From contig JAQYVV010000027.1 in NCBI GenBank assembly GCA_030145275.1, forward strand, positions 1 through 40,874: a DNA stretch of 40,874 nucleotides, written 5' to 3'. Source of the DNA: Desulfurivibrionaceae bacterium. GTDB taxonomy: Bacteria > Desulfobacterota > Desulfobulbia > Desulfobulbales > VMSU01. Position numbers and translations under genes: made by a program. The notes under the pieces are model-generated. The model was given only the letters and a program-made list of their open reading frames with translations, was not told the DNA's origin and did no database searches. How positions within the stretch are numbered: the first letter of the stretch is position 1; every line of letters starts with the position of its first letter. Shown here one piece after another: positions 25,801 through 34,326 of the stretch.

Positions 25801-25849
25801 TGCCTAGCTTCACCCAGATTGTTTGATGAGTTCTGTGCATTTGTTTCAT
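22811..25849 (-). CDS. Very large TPR protein in the batC position
   Basis: A 1012-residue protein with a signal peptide (hydrophobic at about 13-30, ending AFTA). TPR motifs lie at about residues 35-125, including ALMYNKANVLHKIEKYDEAL. A long region of mostly helical, glutamine- and leucine-rich sequence follows, with no domain I recognise. Near the C-terminus is a very acidic, glutamine-rich stretch (about 925-965) and a short tail ending NTPRPW. The start overlaps batB as ATGA. BatC proteins are usually short TPR proteins of a few hundred residues, so this is several times larger. A periplasmic scaffold for the VWA proteins is a reasonable guess from position. Much of the helical centre is of unknown origin. 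Confidence 0.85.
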   Translation of the reverse strand: MKQMHRTHQTIWVKLGIFMLLLMLPTPAFTAEKSVKELATLGNEAFDRGDFNKADSFYSEALEKEPEETALMYNKANVLHKIEKYDEALTLYQEALQKRPPRKILGSLYFNTGNTYREIALQKKEDETKKPIDILKERLVFLDRALDMYRKALESEREISIAEGNSLEKAGLFARQNWALTREVWAATLENIREIERKNLKLEDGIAELLQTQVSLLPQLEKAYLNSIDNDILNFNLKIMAEYQRDYREDILALKNMAAKEEEKIQTEIDNLKANQPQQPGSPSPPSQHPDTANDTELQNQLQTAVKLRDAVEQAAALDEWILDGLNRGTPLEAWQNITEMIGLLQDLSSFLKNADPALSTYFSLLSELGSTELLLQQAAQLSEIKGKTGQSQIAIQKRFNLAKSKNMAAGDALTKINFYLTQMQEALREEPEETKKSTASLGNDEETVLPSEQDIVDLEKIFQKAFAEVVLLCIDELLSKNKQLSEKISNANTAIEAETIPSFEEQNVKAAQSFAWYKHMQTPLDQSLASLIKNVDMLADRLDSSDNLKDINLQREAHLRQGPGANQMEMILFQLKNIQTFLEKKGDASSQNDQKGGLQVLTINISKQTTRVSTAWKNYESARSKDISRQNSVELAAAAHLFRRELLNTLLIFSPDLALSISFERSKNLHKNLTELLPLNTDNSDIVLKTYKLDLKQAQSLQKLLNQYFSDLEKSLASQDNKEQQEAYSAPLNRRKKAASLMQRFVEQGKVGSSLMQENRFQLTELLFKEMGGCIDKAQLAFQDQPDEGEKALHLALSLQKKLEAQSRFANEALTVNGNAKQVNGFLAASQEDINEIAQRGKEALEQTVGMAEIPTHGQSPQANPAQPGSGQIDPAQLKKAIEKVDAAQEQIQISSSFMAVGEFHNTFEKHQEIIALLQEALDLLKNKDEEKGDEKNEDKQEDGEQEKQEQNGEQGQNDQGGQGENKPQKPLELTASEARELLEQLNQQDEKQQEVKAAPGGKSFNTPRPW

Positions 25850-27057
25850 GGGGTGTTCGGTCTCGGCCTGCGGGGGGATTTTTTTTCAGAAATAAAAAAC
25901 TCAACAACTAGCAGAATCAGGGCCAGAAGAAGCGGGTAGATGTACAATTCCTGGTAAACCACTTTTTGTTCTCCTTCCTCTTTTTGTTTTTCCACCAACT
26001 CTCTCAGTTTGTCCGGATCAACCTCAATCTCTCGACCGATTTCTTCGTGTATTCCGTCGGCAATACGGCTTTTGTATATCTCTTTCATATCAAGAAAGCT
26101 ACCGGCGGCCGATATTGTAACCCCTTTGGCCCGCTGGCTGATATTTTTTAGAAATTCTTCATTGAGGCTGGATTTAACCTGCTGTCCCTGGGAGTCCTGC
26201 ACACCACGGACGATGGCCCCTGCTTGTGTACCTAGGCCAATGGTGTGTATTCTGATGCCCTTATCCTGGAAGGCCTCCTCACTTAAGGCGTAAATTGTCT
26301 CTTCCATGGCAGTGCGAGAGGCGCCGCTCAAGCCTTCAATATCGGTGTCGCCGCCATCTGTTATAATAATCAGGTCCTTATATTTATTTTCGGAAAAATC
26401 AAATTGCCGGTGGATGATCTCGTTTAATGCCGGCCCGAATTTTGTGCCGGCAAAGTCGTTGTCGTTGATCTGCACCTTTTCAAGAATCTGTCTGAAGTAG
26501 GAATAATCCAGGGTCAGAATTGATTTGACCGAGGGCACGGAGGTGAAGACAACCAGGCCCACATGCTCCCCGTCCAGGGCAGAAAGAATATCACGAATCA
26601 TCTCCTTTGCCTTGCTGAGCCGGTCCGGATATAGATCTTCGGCACCCATGCTGGCGGAAACATCAAGAAGAAAGATTATATCTCTGGCACTCTCTTTAAT
26701 GATTACTTTTTCACCTTTGTCCTCTTTGGCTTGGATATCTTGCATGGAAATTGAGGAGCTGATCTTTTTTTCATTGTTGTCAGGGATATTTTCGTCAAGT
26801 TTGTGGTTTGGATTCCCCTGGGGTCTCATAATTGCGAAAACCAGAAGGAGATATGCCAGGCAGGTTAAGATCCGCTTGCTTATCTTTTTCCTTTTGGAGA
26901 TGGAGTCGGCAATCTTTAGCATGGATTTCACATGGGCGAATTGAGCCATCTTGGCTGCCTTCCAATGATAGGACCAGAGATAGATGCCAATCAGGCCAAA
27001 GACCCCAAAGAGGAGGTAGACAATTTCCAGGTTTGCGTAGGTTTCAATGCCAAACAT
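25846..27057 (-). CDS. batB: BatB-like VWA membrane protein
   Basis: A 403-residue protein with two N-terminal membrane segments (about 11-29 and 62-77), a von Willebrand factor A domain (about 125-330) and a C-terminal membrane segment (about 372-391). The metal-ion-dependent adhesion site is complete: D132-x-S134-x-S136 in LLDVSASMG, T205 in DFAGTKFG, and D234 in IITDGGD. It should bind protein partners in the periplasm or at the membrane face. The gap of 188 bp to batA is the largest in the operon and contains a palindromic repeat that reaches the ATG; only a weak AAGG precedes the start. Confidence 0.9.
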   Translation of the reverse strand: MFGIETYANLEIVYLLFGVFGLIGIYLWSYHWKAAKMAQFAHVKSMLKIADSISKRKKISKRILTCLAYLLLVFAIMRPQGNPNHKLDENIPDNNEKKISSSISMQDIQAKEDKGEKVIIKESARDIIFLLDVSASMGAEDLYPDRLSKAKEMIRDILSALDGEHVGLVVFTSVPSVKSILTLDYSYFRQILEKVQINDNDFAGTKFGPALNEIIHRQFDFSENKYKDLIIITDGGDTDIEGLSGASRTAMEETIYALSEEAFQDKGIRIHTIGLGTQAGAIVRGVQDSQGQQVKSSLNEEFLKNISQRAKGVTISAAGSFLDMKEIYKSRIADGIHEEIGREIEVDPDKLRELVEKQKEEGEQKVVYQELYIYPLLLALILLVVEFFISEKKSPRRPRPNTP

Positions 27058-27058
27058 T

Positions 27059-27245
27059 TAGTGCCTTAGTGATATATTTCTCGCTGTTTATAACAAGAAC
27101 TTAAAAAGTTAGTTTGAATTTAAAGCCTTAGCAACGACTGTTAAGGCACTTACACCCCCTTGTGGGGTGTTTTGGATATCAACGACATCGAATAATCAAT
27201 AATCAACGGTTATTTACTAATTGATAATTCAACAAGCCCCCCAAG
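27059..27245. repeat. Repeat-filled gap inside the Bat operon
   Basis: TTAGTGCCTTA (27059-27069) and TAAGGCACTTA (27142-27152) are near-perfect inverted repeats, related to the pair at 92-100 and 217-226. A hairpin ACACCCC...GGGGTGT follows at 27152-27170, then an AT-rich stretch with the tandem AATAATCAATAATCAA. Nothing codes. This looks like an insertion that widened the batA-batB gap. Confidence 0.6.
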
Positions 27246-28496
27246 CTAGGGGATTCTCCGAAAATAAAAGATTGTAAGGAGAATTTCACTAAGAAGTGAA
27301 AAGAGGGCGGCCCAAAGAAAGAAGGGGAAATATTCGACTTTTTCGGTCTCGATAAGTTTATCTTCTTTGCTTTTTTGGACCCGGGCTTCCAGCTCTTTTT
27401 TTACCGGGAGCTGTGATTTTTCTAAGCGGTTGATCTCCTGATAAATGTTCATCAGAGTATCACCACTGGTGGCCAGGTAAAATGAGCCACCGGTCTCTTT
27501 TGCGGCGCTTCTGATTTCATCAACCGGGAACTGGCCGGCACTGCCGATGACGGTGCCGTGCTCATCAAAAATAAGCTGTGGGGCCACGGCCACGGTGTAT
27601 ATCTTAATGCCGTTGTCTTTTGCCAGTTGGGCCGCCTCAGATGGGAGGATGGATTTATGCCGGTCGCTCTCATCCTCGGGGCGGATCATCTGGGCTCCGT
27701 CGGTTATCAGGACGATAATGGAGGACTTGATATTATAGGCATCCTCATCTTTTGCCCTGCTTTTGGCATCGATCACCTGGAGGATGGCTCTCTCTAGGGC
27801 ATAACCAATATAGGTGCCATCCTCTTCCTGGCGGCTGACCGTTTCCAGCTGACTGATATAATCAAGTAGCAGTTCATGTCTCAGGGTGAGGGGGCAGGCA
27901 ATGAATGGGTATCTGGCAAAGGTGGTGAGGCTTATAAGGTCGTTGCCGCGGCCCGTGAAAAGGCCTGCTTCTTTATTGGTTTCTGGGGTTCCTTGGATGA
28001 AGCGTTTGGAAATTATTTTAACCACATCAAGTTTTGAAAGAAGTGTATTTTCAAACTTCATGTAATTAACCTTGCGTCCGCCCCGGGCGGTCTGGACTCC
28101 CATACTGCTGGAACGGTCGATGAGGAGTTGGATAGAAATCCCTTCGCTTGGGATTTCTATCTTTTTGCGTTCCTCTTTTTTCTCGATGGATTTTTCCTGC
28201 TGCTCATCACGGGGTGTTTGCTTTTTATCTATCTCTTTTTCCTGATACGGATGGGCAAAGGCGACCAAAAGGAGGCTCACCGTGACCATTCTGAGCCAGA
28301 GGGGTAGGCGATAGAGCTTCACCTTAAGAGGCGTTTTGATCGGTTTTATATTGCGCAGAGAAGAGAAACGAATACGGGCAGGCTTCCTTTTGCGCTTTTC
28401 ATAATAGAGCATTCCTGGAACCAGGAGTAGGAAAAGGAGCAGTGCGACAATCAGATTCAGCCATTCAAAACGTAGATCGAAAGCGGAAAAGGGCAT
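27246..28496 (-). CDS. batA: BatA-like VWA membrane protein
   Basis: A 416-residue protein with N-terminal membrane segments (about 13-31 and 66-81), a charged linker rich in lysine and glutamate (85-115), and a von Willebrand factor A domain (about 118-360). The metal site motif is D127-x-S129-x-S131 in LLIDRSSSMG, followed by IVLITDGAQM. A last membrane helix is at about 395-412. This is the BatA arrangement. Its start overlaps the stop of the preceding gene (TAATG). It probably pairs with BatB; both have intact metal sites. Confidence 0.9.
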   Translation of the reverse strand: MPFSAFDLRFEWLNLIVALLLFLLLVPGMLYYEKRKRKPARIRFSSLRNIKPIKTPLKVKLYRLPLWLRMVTVSLLLVAFAHPYQEKEIDKKQTPRDEQQEKSIEKKEERKKIEIPSEGISIQLLIDRSSSMGVQTARGGRKVNYMKFENTLLSKLDVVKIISKRFIQGTPETNKEAGLFTGRGNDLISLTTFARYPFIACPLTLRHELLLDYISQLETVSRQEEDGTYIGYALERAILQVIDAKSRAKDEDAYNIKSSIIVLITDGAQMIRPEDESDRHKSILPSEAAQLAKDNGIKIYTVAVAPQLIFDEHGTVIGSAGQFPVDEIRSAAKETGGSFYLATSGDTLMNIYQEINRLEKSQLPVKKELEARVQKSKEDKLIETEKVEYFPFFLWAALFSLLSEILLTIFYFRRIP

Positions 28497-29629
28497 TATT
28501 TACTCTCCTCCTCTTTTGGCTTGCTGCTTTCAACAAAGGACCTGGCTATCTGCAAACTTTTTAGAGCAAGATCCGTTTCGGGGCGGTACAGGGAGTATTT
28601 CACCGTATCTGCCAGGTCGGAAAAATCACGCAAAATTTGTTCAGACATTGGTTCAAAGGGGTTGGAAAGTAAAAGTTGTTGGAAAAACTCCTCAGTTGTC
28701 TGACGGTCTGCAAAGAGATTGTAGCGGCCGCCAATATATTCACGCAGGATGAAGGAGAGTTCGTAATAGAACTCCTTTATAAGGCCTTTTTGTAGTAGGT
28801 CTTTTTGGGAGAGGCCGTCAAAATCCTGCAACGCCTTTAGGTGCGGGGGGATGACTTTTGCAGCGAGTAATTTCTTTAATTTTGTGCGGCCCAGATACCA
28901 TACCAGTGGGGCAAGGGCTAATAAGCCGCAGAGAATCCAGACAATCCACCAGGGGAATCGTCTCTCTTTTAAGGTCAGGGCTGCTGCTTTCCGGTCCTCT
29001 TCTTCCCGCTTCAATTCGTCATCTGATTTATTTTCTGTGCGGCGCTCTTTCGGCATAAGATTTTCTGCCTTAAGATCGGCCTGGCCGAGCAGGTCGGAGA
29101 GCTCGCGGCGGTCAGAAGGCAGAGGCGAAACCGCTACCCTGATGCCGTCTGTCATAAGTGAAAAGAGGGGCATGGTCCATTGGGACATGGCCTCTGCGCC
29201 AGTTATTTCAGGGGAGTCGGCTTGGTAAAAGGAGACCATAATTGGTAAAAGAGCGTAATCTCCGCTAAGCCAGGGTTCAAGGGTGTAAGTTTGCCTAAGC
29301 TGCAGACCGCCATCACTTAGCTTTGTTTCAGCAACTTCGGACATATTGGTTACCCTGAAGCGCTGTGACCTTTCGGTGAAATCGGTGGCAAATCCAAGTT
29401 CGGTGAATGATGGAAGCTCTGCCGACGTTCCTGCTGGTGCCATAATTGAAAGAGTTAGAGTGAGGCTTTCTGTCACAGTGATTTCACTGGCGCTGACGAT
29501 GACCGACAGCTTTCCCACAGCCGGTCCTGTTGGCAGCTGGATCTCTTTCTGGCTGGTTTTTTCTATTGGGGCAGCAAAGGCTTGCGAAGTCAGAAAAAAC
29601 AGGAGGAAAATGACAAAGACTCTTTTCAT
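28496..29629 (-). CDS. Membrane-anchored accessory protein of the MoxR/Bat operon
   Basis: A 377-residue protein with a signal peptide (about 1-19, ending AFA), then a beta-rich periplasmic part including VIVSASEITVTESLTLTLSI (about 43-62), similar in style to BatD domains. A charged segment at about 195-225 precedes one membrane helix (about 228-246, WWIVWILCGLLALAPLVWYL). The cytoplasmic C-terminal part is helical, with EFYYELSFILREYIGGRYN. It resembles the DUF4381-like or BatD-like proteins usually found between the DUF58 and VWA genes. ATGA overlap with the DUF58 gene and TAATG overlap with batA show tight coupling. No enzymatic motif is seen. Confidence 0.75.
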   Translation of the reverse strand: MKRVFVIFLLFFLTSQAFAAPIEKTSQKEIQLPTGPAVGKLSVIVSASEITVTESLTLTLSIMAPAGTSAELPSFTELGFATDFTERSQRFRVTNMSEVAETKLSDGGLQLRQTYTLEPWLSGDYALLPIMVSFYQADSPEITGAEAMSQWTMPLFSLMTDGIRVAVSPLPSDRRELSDLLGQADLKAENLMPKERRTENKSDDELKREEEDRKAAALTLKERRFPWWIVWILCGLLALAPLVWYLGRTKLKKLLAAKVIPPHLKALQDFDGLSQKDLLQKGLIKEFYYELSFILREYIGGRYNLFADRQTTEEFFQQLLLSNPFEPMSEQILRDFSDLADTVKYSLYRPETDLALKSLQIARSFVESSKPKEEESK

Positions 29630-30534
29630 CGTCTTTTCCCCCTAGCTTTGAAAAAGGCGACCAGGGCATTTTCAAATGAGTTGGCGGTGTTTATTTCCAA
29701 AAGATCAATTCCCAGGGAACGGAAAAAGTCTTTCTTCTTTTTTTCCTCTTGGAAGACATTGGCGGTAAATTCCTGTTGGAATTGCGGATCGGCCGAGTCA
29801 ATAAGAACGATTTCGCCTGTTTCGGCATCTTCAAACTCCATGAGTCCAATCTCCGGGATAACTAGTTCCCTCGGATCGGCCACAGAGATTGCAGTAATAT
29901 CGTGTCTTTTTGCCGCTATTCTTAAATCAACCTCAAAGTCGTCTGAGATAAAATCAGAGACCAGAAAGCAAATGCCTCTTTTCTTGCGGTGTTTGTTTAG
30001 GTGTTCCAGGGCCACGTTGATGCTGGTGGCTGCCCTGCTGGTGTAGTTTTCAAGCCGTTTTGCGCTTACCAGGAGTTCCCGGATGATCCTTAAGACATGT
30101 TTGCTCCCCTTTTTGGCCGGGATAAGATGTTCAATCTTATCGGAAAAGAGGATCAGTTCAATCTTGTCATTGTTTTTTATGGCCGAGAAAGCGATGGTGG
30201 CGCAAATTTTGGCAATAATATTGGCTTTTGAGTAGCCGGTGCTGCCAAAGCCGGAGGAGGCGGAAATGTCCACCAGCAGCATGACGGTCAGTTCCCTTTC
30301 TTCTTTGAAGGTTTTTATGTGGGGGAAGTTTGTCCTGGCGGTAACATTCCAGTCGATGTTGCGGACGTCATCACCGGGGGAGTACTCCCGGACGTCCTCA
30401 AACTCCATGCCTCTGCCCTTGAAGACGGAGTGGTACTCTCCAGCCATGACGTCACTGACCACCTTGCCGGTGCGCAATTGGATCTGCCGGACTTCTTTTA
30501 GTACTTCACTGAGTTCAGAGGCTGAAATTTCCAT
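29626..30534 (-). CDS. DUF58 (VWA-like) protein
   Basis: A 302-residue cytoplasmic protein. The DUF58 signature is present at about 37-68: VFKGRGMEFEDVREYSPGDD, then VRNIDWNVTAR. A VWA-like fold follows, with LLVDISASSGFG (metal site D-x-S-x-S) and later ICFLVSDFIS. DUF58 proteins accompany MoxR ATPases and are thought to be their adaptors or substrates. It starts 2 bp after the moxR stop and overlaps the next gene by 4 bp. Confidence 0.9.
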   Translation of the reverse strand: MEISASELSEVLKEVRQIQLRTGKVVSDVMAGEYHSVFKGRGMEFEDVREYSPGDDVRNIDWNVTARTNFPHIKTFKEERELTVMLLVDISASSGFGSTGYSKANIIAKICATIAFSAIKNNDKIELILFSDKIEHLIPAKKGSKHVLRIIRELLVSAKRLENYTSRAATSINVALEHLNKHRKKRGICFLVSDFISDDFEVDLRIAAKRHDITAISVADPRELVIPEIGLMEFEDAETGEIVLIDSADPQFQQEFTANVFQEEKKKKDFFRSLGIDLLEINTANSFENALVAFFKARGKRR

Positions 30535-30536
30535 TC

Positions 30537-31502
30537 TTAGGGAGTTGGCAGGGTAGAGAGTATTTTCTCAATGACTTTTTCGGTGGTAATTCCTTCCGCT
30601 TCACCTTCGTAGGAGAGGATGATGCGGTGCCGGAGCACGTCATAGGCCAGTTTTTTTATGTCGTTTGAGCGCACATGATCACGTCCTTCGATAAAGGCCA
30701 GGGCCTTGGAGGTGAGGGTCAGGGCGATGGTGGCTCTGGGAGAGGCGCCTGAATCTATCTGGTTTTCCAGACCTGCTAAGATGGTTCCTGGTCTGGTGGC
30801 GGTGACTATATCGACAATATAATCTTTTAACTCATCGGCAATGTATATCTCATCAACCAATTTTCGAGCCGCAAGAATATCAGCTGCGGCGGCCACGGCA
30901 TTGACACCTTCAATATGGTTTACCTTGCCCATTCTGTCTAAGATCTGGCGTTCCTCTTTTTTATCGGGGTAATCAATGGTCAGTTTGAGCATAAAGCGGT
31001 CAACCTGGGCCTCGGGAAGAGGGTAGGTGCCTTCCTGTTCGATGGGGTTCTGGGTCGCTAGGGTCAGAAATGGATTGTCGAGCTGGTAGGTCTGCTCCCC
31101 TAAGGTTACCTGCCGCTCTCCCATGGCCTCAAGCAGGGCCGATTGCACCTTGGCAGGGGCCCGGTTTATTTCGTCTGCTAGTAAGATGTTGGTGAAAACC
31201 GGCCCTTTTTTGACACTGAAGGACCCCTCTTTGGGGTTATAGATCATGGTACCGATAACATCGGCCGGCAGAAGATCCGGGGTGAACTGAATACGCTGGA
31301 AGTCTGTGTTGATAGCCTGGGCTAAGGTTTTGATAATCAGAGTTTTAGCAAGGCCTGGCAGTCCTTCGAGCAGAATATGGCCATCGGCCAATAGAGCCAC
31401 CATGAGTTTTTTGACCAGATCATCCTGACCGATGATCACCTTATGTATTTCATCAAAAATTGTTTGAGCGAAAGCACTTGCTTCTTTCATGTCCATTGCC
31501 AT
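30537..31502 (-). CDS. moxR: MoxR-family AAA+ ATPase
   Basis: A 321-residue AAA+ ATPase. Walker A is GLPGLAKT (47-54), Walker B LLADEINRAP (107-116), sensor 1 LATQNPIEQEGTYPLPEAQ (148-166) and the arginine-bearing segment DRFMLKL follows. The C-terminal lid contains SGASPRATIALT, typical of MoxR. MoxR proteins act as chaperones for VWA-domain proteins, and DUF58, batA and batB follow in the same operon. AGGTGA precedes the ATG at 31502. It is the first gene of the operon, divergent from the ABC-F gene across about 230 bp in which I found no clear promoter. Confidence 0.95.
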   Translation of the reverse strand: MAMDMKEASAFAQTIFDEIHKVIIGQDDLVKKLMVALLADGHILLEGLPGLAKTLIIKTLAQAINTDFQRIQFTPDLLPADVIGTMIYNPKEGSFSVKKGPVFTNILLADEINRAPAKVQSALLEAMGERQVTLGEQTYQLDNPFLTLATQNPIEQEGTYPLPEAQVDRFMLKLTIDYPDKKEERQILDRMGKVNHIEGVNAVAAAADILAARKLVDEIYIADELKDYIVDIVTATRPGTILAGLENQIDSGASPRATIALTLTSKALAFIEGRDHVRSNDIKKLAYDVLRHRIILSYEGEAEGITTEKVIEKILSTLPTP

Positions 31503-31733
31503 TGGTTCACCTTTCTATTTTATCTTTTTTAGTATGGAGGATGTACAGATGTAGGGCCACTGCGGAATATTTCCTAACCTTCAGTCAAAACTAAATTAAG
31601 CATAATTTTGTGGATTGCAAGTTTCTGCGAGCAAAAAAAAACATGGGTTTAGGCTGTTTATAAAGTTTGTTTTTTTTAGCGCTTCATGGCAAGATGTCAC
31701 TCTTTTTAACAATAAGAAAAATTGAGGGAAAAT

Positions 31734-33419
31734 ATGAGTAACGACGAGCCGAATAAAATTATCTACTCGATGATGAAGGTAAGCAAGCATTACGAGAAGA
31801 AGCCTATTCTAAAAAATATATCGCTGTCCTATTTTTACGGGGCAAAAATCGGGGTTCTCGGTCTGAACGGCTCCGGTAAAAGTTCTCTATTGAGGATTTT
31901 AGCTGGGGTGGATACAGAGTTTCAAGGAGAGATTGCCCTGTCCCCCGGTTTTAGCATCGGCTACCTGGAGCAGGAACCAAATCTTGACCCGGAAAAAACT
32001 GTTCGGGAAATTGTTGAGGAAGGTGTCCAGGAAACAGTTGATCTTTTGGCAGAATATAACCAGATCAATGAAAAGTTTGCCGAGCCAATGTCTGATGATG
32101 AGATGAATGCTTTGATTGAGAAGCAGGGCCTTGTTCAAGAAAAACTGGACGTCTTGAATGCCTGGGAATTGGATTCACGCCTTGATATGGCCATGGATGC
32201 GCTGCGCTGTCCACCTGAAGATGCCAAGATTGAGATTCTTTCTGGCGGAGAACAGCGCCGGGTTGCTTTATGCCGTCTGCTTTTGCAGGAGCCGGATATT
32301 TTGCTGCTGGATGAGCCGACCAACCACCTGGATGCGGAGACCGTCGGCTGGTTGGAACAGCATTTGCGACGTTATAAGGGGACTGTAATTGCAGTGACCC
32401 ATGATCGTTATTTCTTAGATAATGTGGCTGGCTGGATTCTTGAACTTGATAGGGGCGAAGGTATTCCATGGAAAGGTAACTATTCGTCCTGGCTGGAGCA
32501 GAAACAAAAACGTTTGCAACAGCAGGAAAAAGAAGAGTCAGTGCGGCAGAGAACTCTGCAAAGAGAACTGGAATGGGTCAAGATGGCGCCCAAGGGACGT
32601 CATGCAAAGTCAAAGGCCAGGATTGCGGCATATGAAAACCTGTTGAACCAAGATGGGGAGCAGAAGTCTCGGGATATGGAGATTTACATTCCAGCGGGGC
32701 CACGACTTGGAAAAATGGTCATAGAGGTTGAGGCAGCCAGTAAGGCTTATGGTGAAAGGTTATTGGTTGAGGATATGACCTTTTCCTTGCCGCCTGGTGG
32801 TATCATTGGTGTTGTTGGACCAAATGGTGCGGGAAAAACGACCCTGTTTAATATGATTACCGGCAAAGAAAAACCGGATTCCGGCAGCATCAAGGTGGGT
32901 GAAACGGTAAAACTGGCCTATGTTGATCAGAGCCGTGATGATCTCGATCCTGAAAAAAGTATCTGGGAGGTCATCTCAGAGGGCCAGGACATCATCAAGC
33001 TGGGTGACCGGGAGGTCAACTCCCGGGCCTATGTGGGCCGCTTTAATTTTACCGGCGGTGAACAGCAGAAAAAAGTAGGCCTTATGTCTGGCGGTCAGCG
33101 TAACCGAGTCCATCTTGCCAAAATGCTCAAAGAGGGAGCCAATGTTCTTCTCCTGGATGAGCCCACCAATGACCTGGATGTGAACACCTTACGAGCCCTT
33201 GAAGAGGCCCTTGAAAGTTTTGCCGGATGCGCTGTGGTTATCAGCCATGACCGCTGGTTTCTAGACAGAATTGCTACCCATATTCTCGCCTTCGAGGGGG
33301 ATTCAAAGGTGCTTTGGTTCGACGGGAACTACTCGGAATATGATGAAGATCGCAAGAAAAGGCTGGGAATTGCCGCAGACCAGCCACACCGGATCAAGTA
33401 TCGTAAACTCACCAGGTAG
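31734..33419 (+). CDS. ettA: EttA-like ABC-F ATPase
   Basis: A 561-residue soluble protein with two ABC domains and no membrane part. The first has Walker A GLNGSGKSS, signature LSGGEQRRVALC and Walker B ILLLDEPTNHLD; the second has GPNGAGKTT, SGGQRNRVHLA and VLLLDEPTNDLD. The linker with ELEWVKMAPKGRHAKSKARI and the short arm inside domain 1 (MSDDEMNALIEKQGLVQEKL) match EttA. That protein binds the ribosomal E site and gates early elongation by energy state. Length is close to the 555 residues of E. coli EttA. The ATG at 31734 follows GAGGGA; the in-frame TTG at 31722 overlaps this site and is rejected. Confidence 0.93.
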   Translation: MSNDEPNKIIYSMMKVSKHYEKKPILKNISLSYFYGAKIGVLGLNGSGKSSLLRILAGVDTEFQGEIALSPGFSIGYLEQEPNLDPEKTVREIVEEGVQETVDLLAEYNQINEKFAEPMSDDEMNALIEKQGLVQEKLDVLNAWELDSRLDMAMDALRCPPEDAKIEILSGGEQRRVALCRLLLQEPDILLLDEPTNHLDAETVGWLEQHLRRYKGTVIAVTHDRYFLDNVAGWILELDRGEGIPWKGNYSSWLEQKQKRLQQQEKEESVRQRTLQRELEWVKMAPKGRHAKSKARIAAYENLLNQDGEQKSRDMEIYIPAGPRLGKMVIEVEAASKAYGERLLVEDMTFSLPPGGIIGVVGPNGAGKTTLFNMITGKEKPDSGSIKVGETVKLAYVDQSRDDLDPEKSIWEVISEGQDIIKLGDREVNSRAYVGRFNFTGGEQQKKVGLMSGGQRNRVHLAKMLKEGANVLLLDEPTNDLDVNTLRALEEALESFAGCAVVISHDRWFLDRIATHILAFEGDSKVLWFDGNYSEYDEDRKKRLGIAADQPHRIKYRKLTR

Positions 33420-33507
33420 TAGGAGGTTAGGGGGGGGAGCTGGGAACCGGAAACTGGAGAAAGCGTGTTTCTCTTCTCCCCTTTGTCTCAGCCTTTCTTC
33501 CTGATTA

Positions 33508-33882
33508 TTATACCTCTATCTCTGTTTCTTCTAGAGATTGATTGATTTTCTCAATGAGCAAATCAATGTTAACCGGTTTCATCAGGTAGCAGTCGGCATT
33601 CTTTTCTGAGTATACGGCATTAAAATCATCGCTGGAGCCATGACCGGTCATGAAAATATATTTCATTTCCGGCCGAATCTCCTGTATTTTTTTTCTCAGC
33701 TCCAGGCCGCTTATTTTAGGCATTTTCATGTCTAGCACTGCAAGGTCATAGGCAGTTCCCTGGAGTTTTTCCAGTGCATCTTTTCCACTACTCACCCACT
33801 CCGCATTAATGCCCCGCATCGACATCCGTTCAGCAAGGGCAGAAACCAATTCGTGCTCATCATCTACCAATAATATTTTCAT
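33508..33882 (-). CDS. Single-domain response regulator (second of pair)
   Basis: A 124-residue receiver domain with no output domain. The acidic pocket is in LLVDDEHE, the phosphorylated aspartate in LAVLDMKMPKISG, the switch threonine in FMTGHGSS and the conserved lysine in LMKPVNI. Such CheY-like proteins act by binding a partner. It is 40 bp downstream of a very similar receiver gene and is the last gene after the sensor kinase, so the pair looks like a tandem duplication that kept the LVDDE...LAERMS/LSxRGI start and diverged in the alpha4-beta5 face. Confidence 0.9.
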   Translation of the reverse strand: MKILLVDDEHELVSALAERMSMRGINAEWVSSGKDALEKLQGTAYDLAVLDMKMPKISGLELRKKIQEIRPEMKYIFMTGHGSSDDFNAVYSEKNADCYLMKPVNIDLLIEKINQSLEETEIEV

Positions 33883-33922
33883 ATTGCGTTACCCCTTATT
33901 AGTTGCCTTATAAAAAATCCAT

Positions 33923-34282
33923 TTATAGATTTAATACCTCATTTATTTTGTTGAGAAGTTTATCAATTTTGATCGGCTTACTCAGGTAATTTTCTTTCCC
34001 TGCCAGGTTTGAAGCAAGCTCAGGATCTTCGTCAGCACCACGAGCTGTCAAGAACATATATTTGAGATCTTGATAGTTCTCTTTTATTTTTTTTTCTAAC
34101 CTAAGGCCGTTCATTTTAGGCATTTTTACATCCAGGATCGCCAGATCAAATTGTTCTGTTTCCAATTTTTTAAGAGCTTCTTCCCCGCTTGTTACCCATA
34201 CAGCCTCTATCCCTCTGAAAGAAAGCCGTTCCGCCAGGGTAGAAACTATTTCTTTTTCGTCGTCAACTAATAATACCTTCAA
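33923..34282 (-). CDS. Single-domain response regulator (first of pair)
   Basis: A 119-residue receiver with LLVDDEKE, the acceptor aspartate in LAILDVKMPKMNG, threonine in FLTARGAD and lysine in LSKPIKI. There is no DNA-binding domain. The start is a TTG at 34282 with GGAGGG 6 bp upstream. It lies 44 bp after the sensor kinase and before a second receiver; all three should be co-transcribed. The kinase has no receiver of its own, so these two are likely its targets. Confidence 0.9.
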   Translation of the reverse strand: MKVLLVDDEKEIVSTLAERLSFRGIEAVWVTSGEEALKKLETEQFDLAILDVKMPKMNGLRLEKKIKENYQDLKYMFLTARGADEDPELASNLAGKENYLSKPIKIDKLLNKINEVLNL

Positions 34283-34326
34283 ATCAAACCCTCCAGCTTT
34301 TTAATAGTTACAAAAGTTACCCAAAG

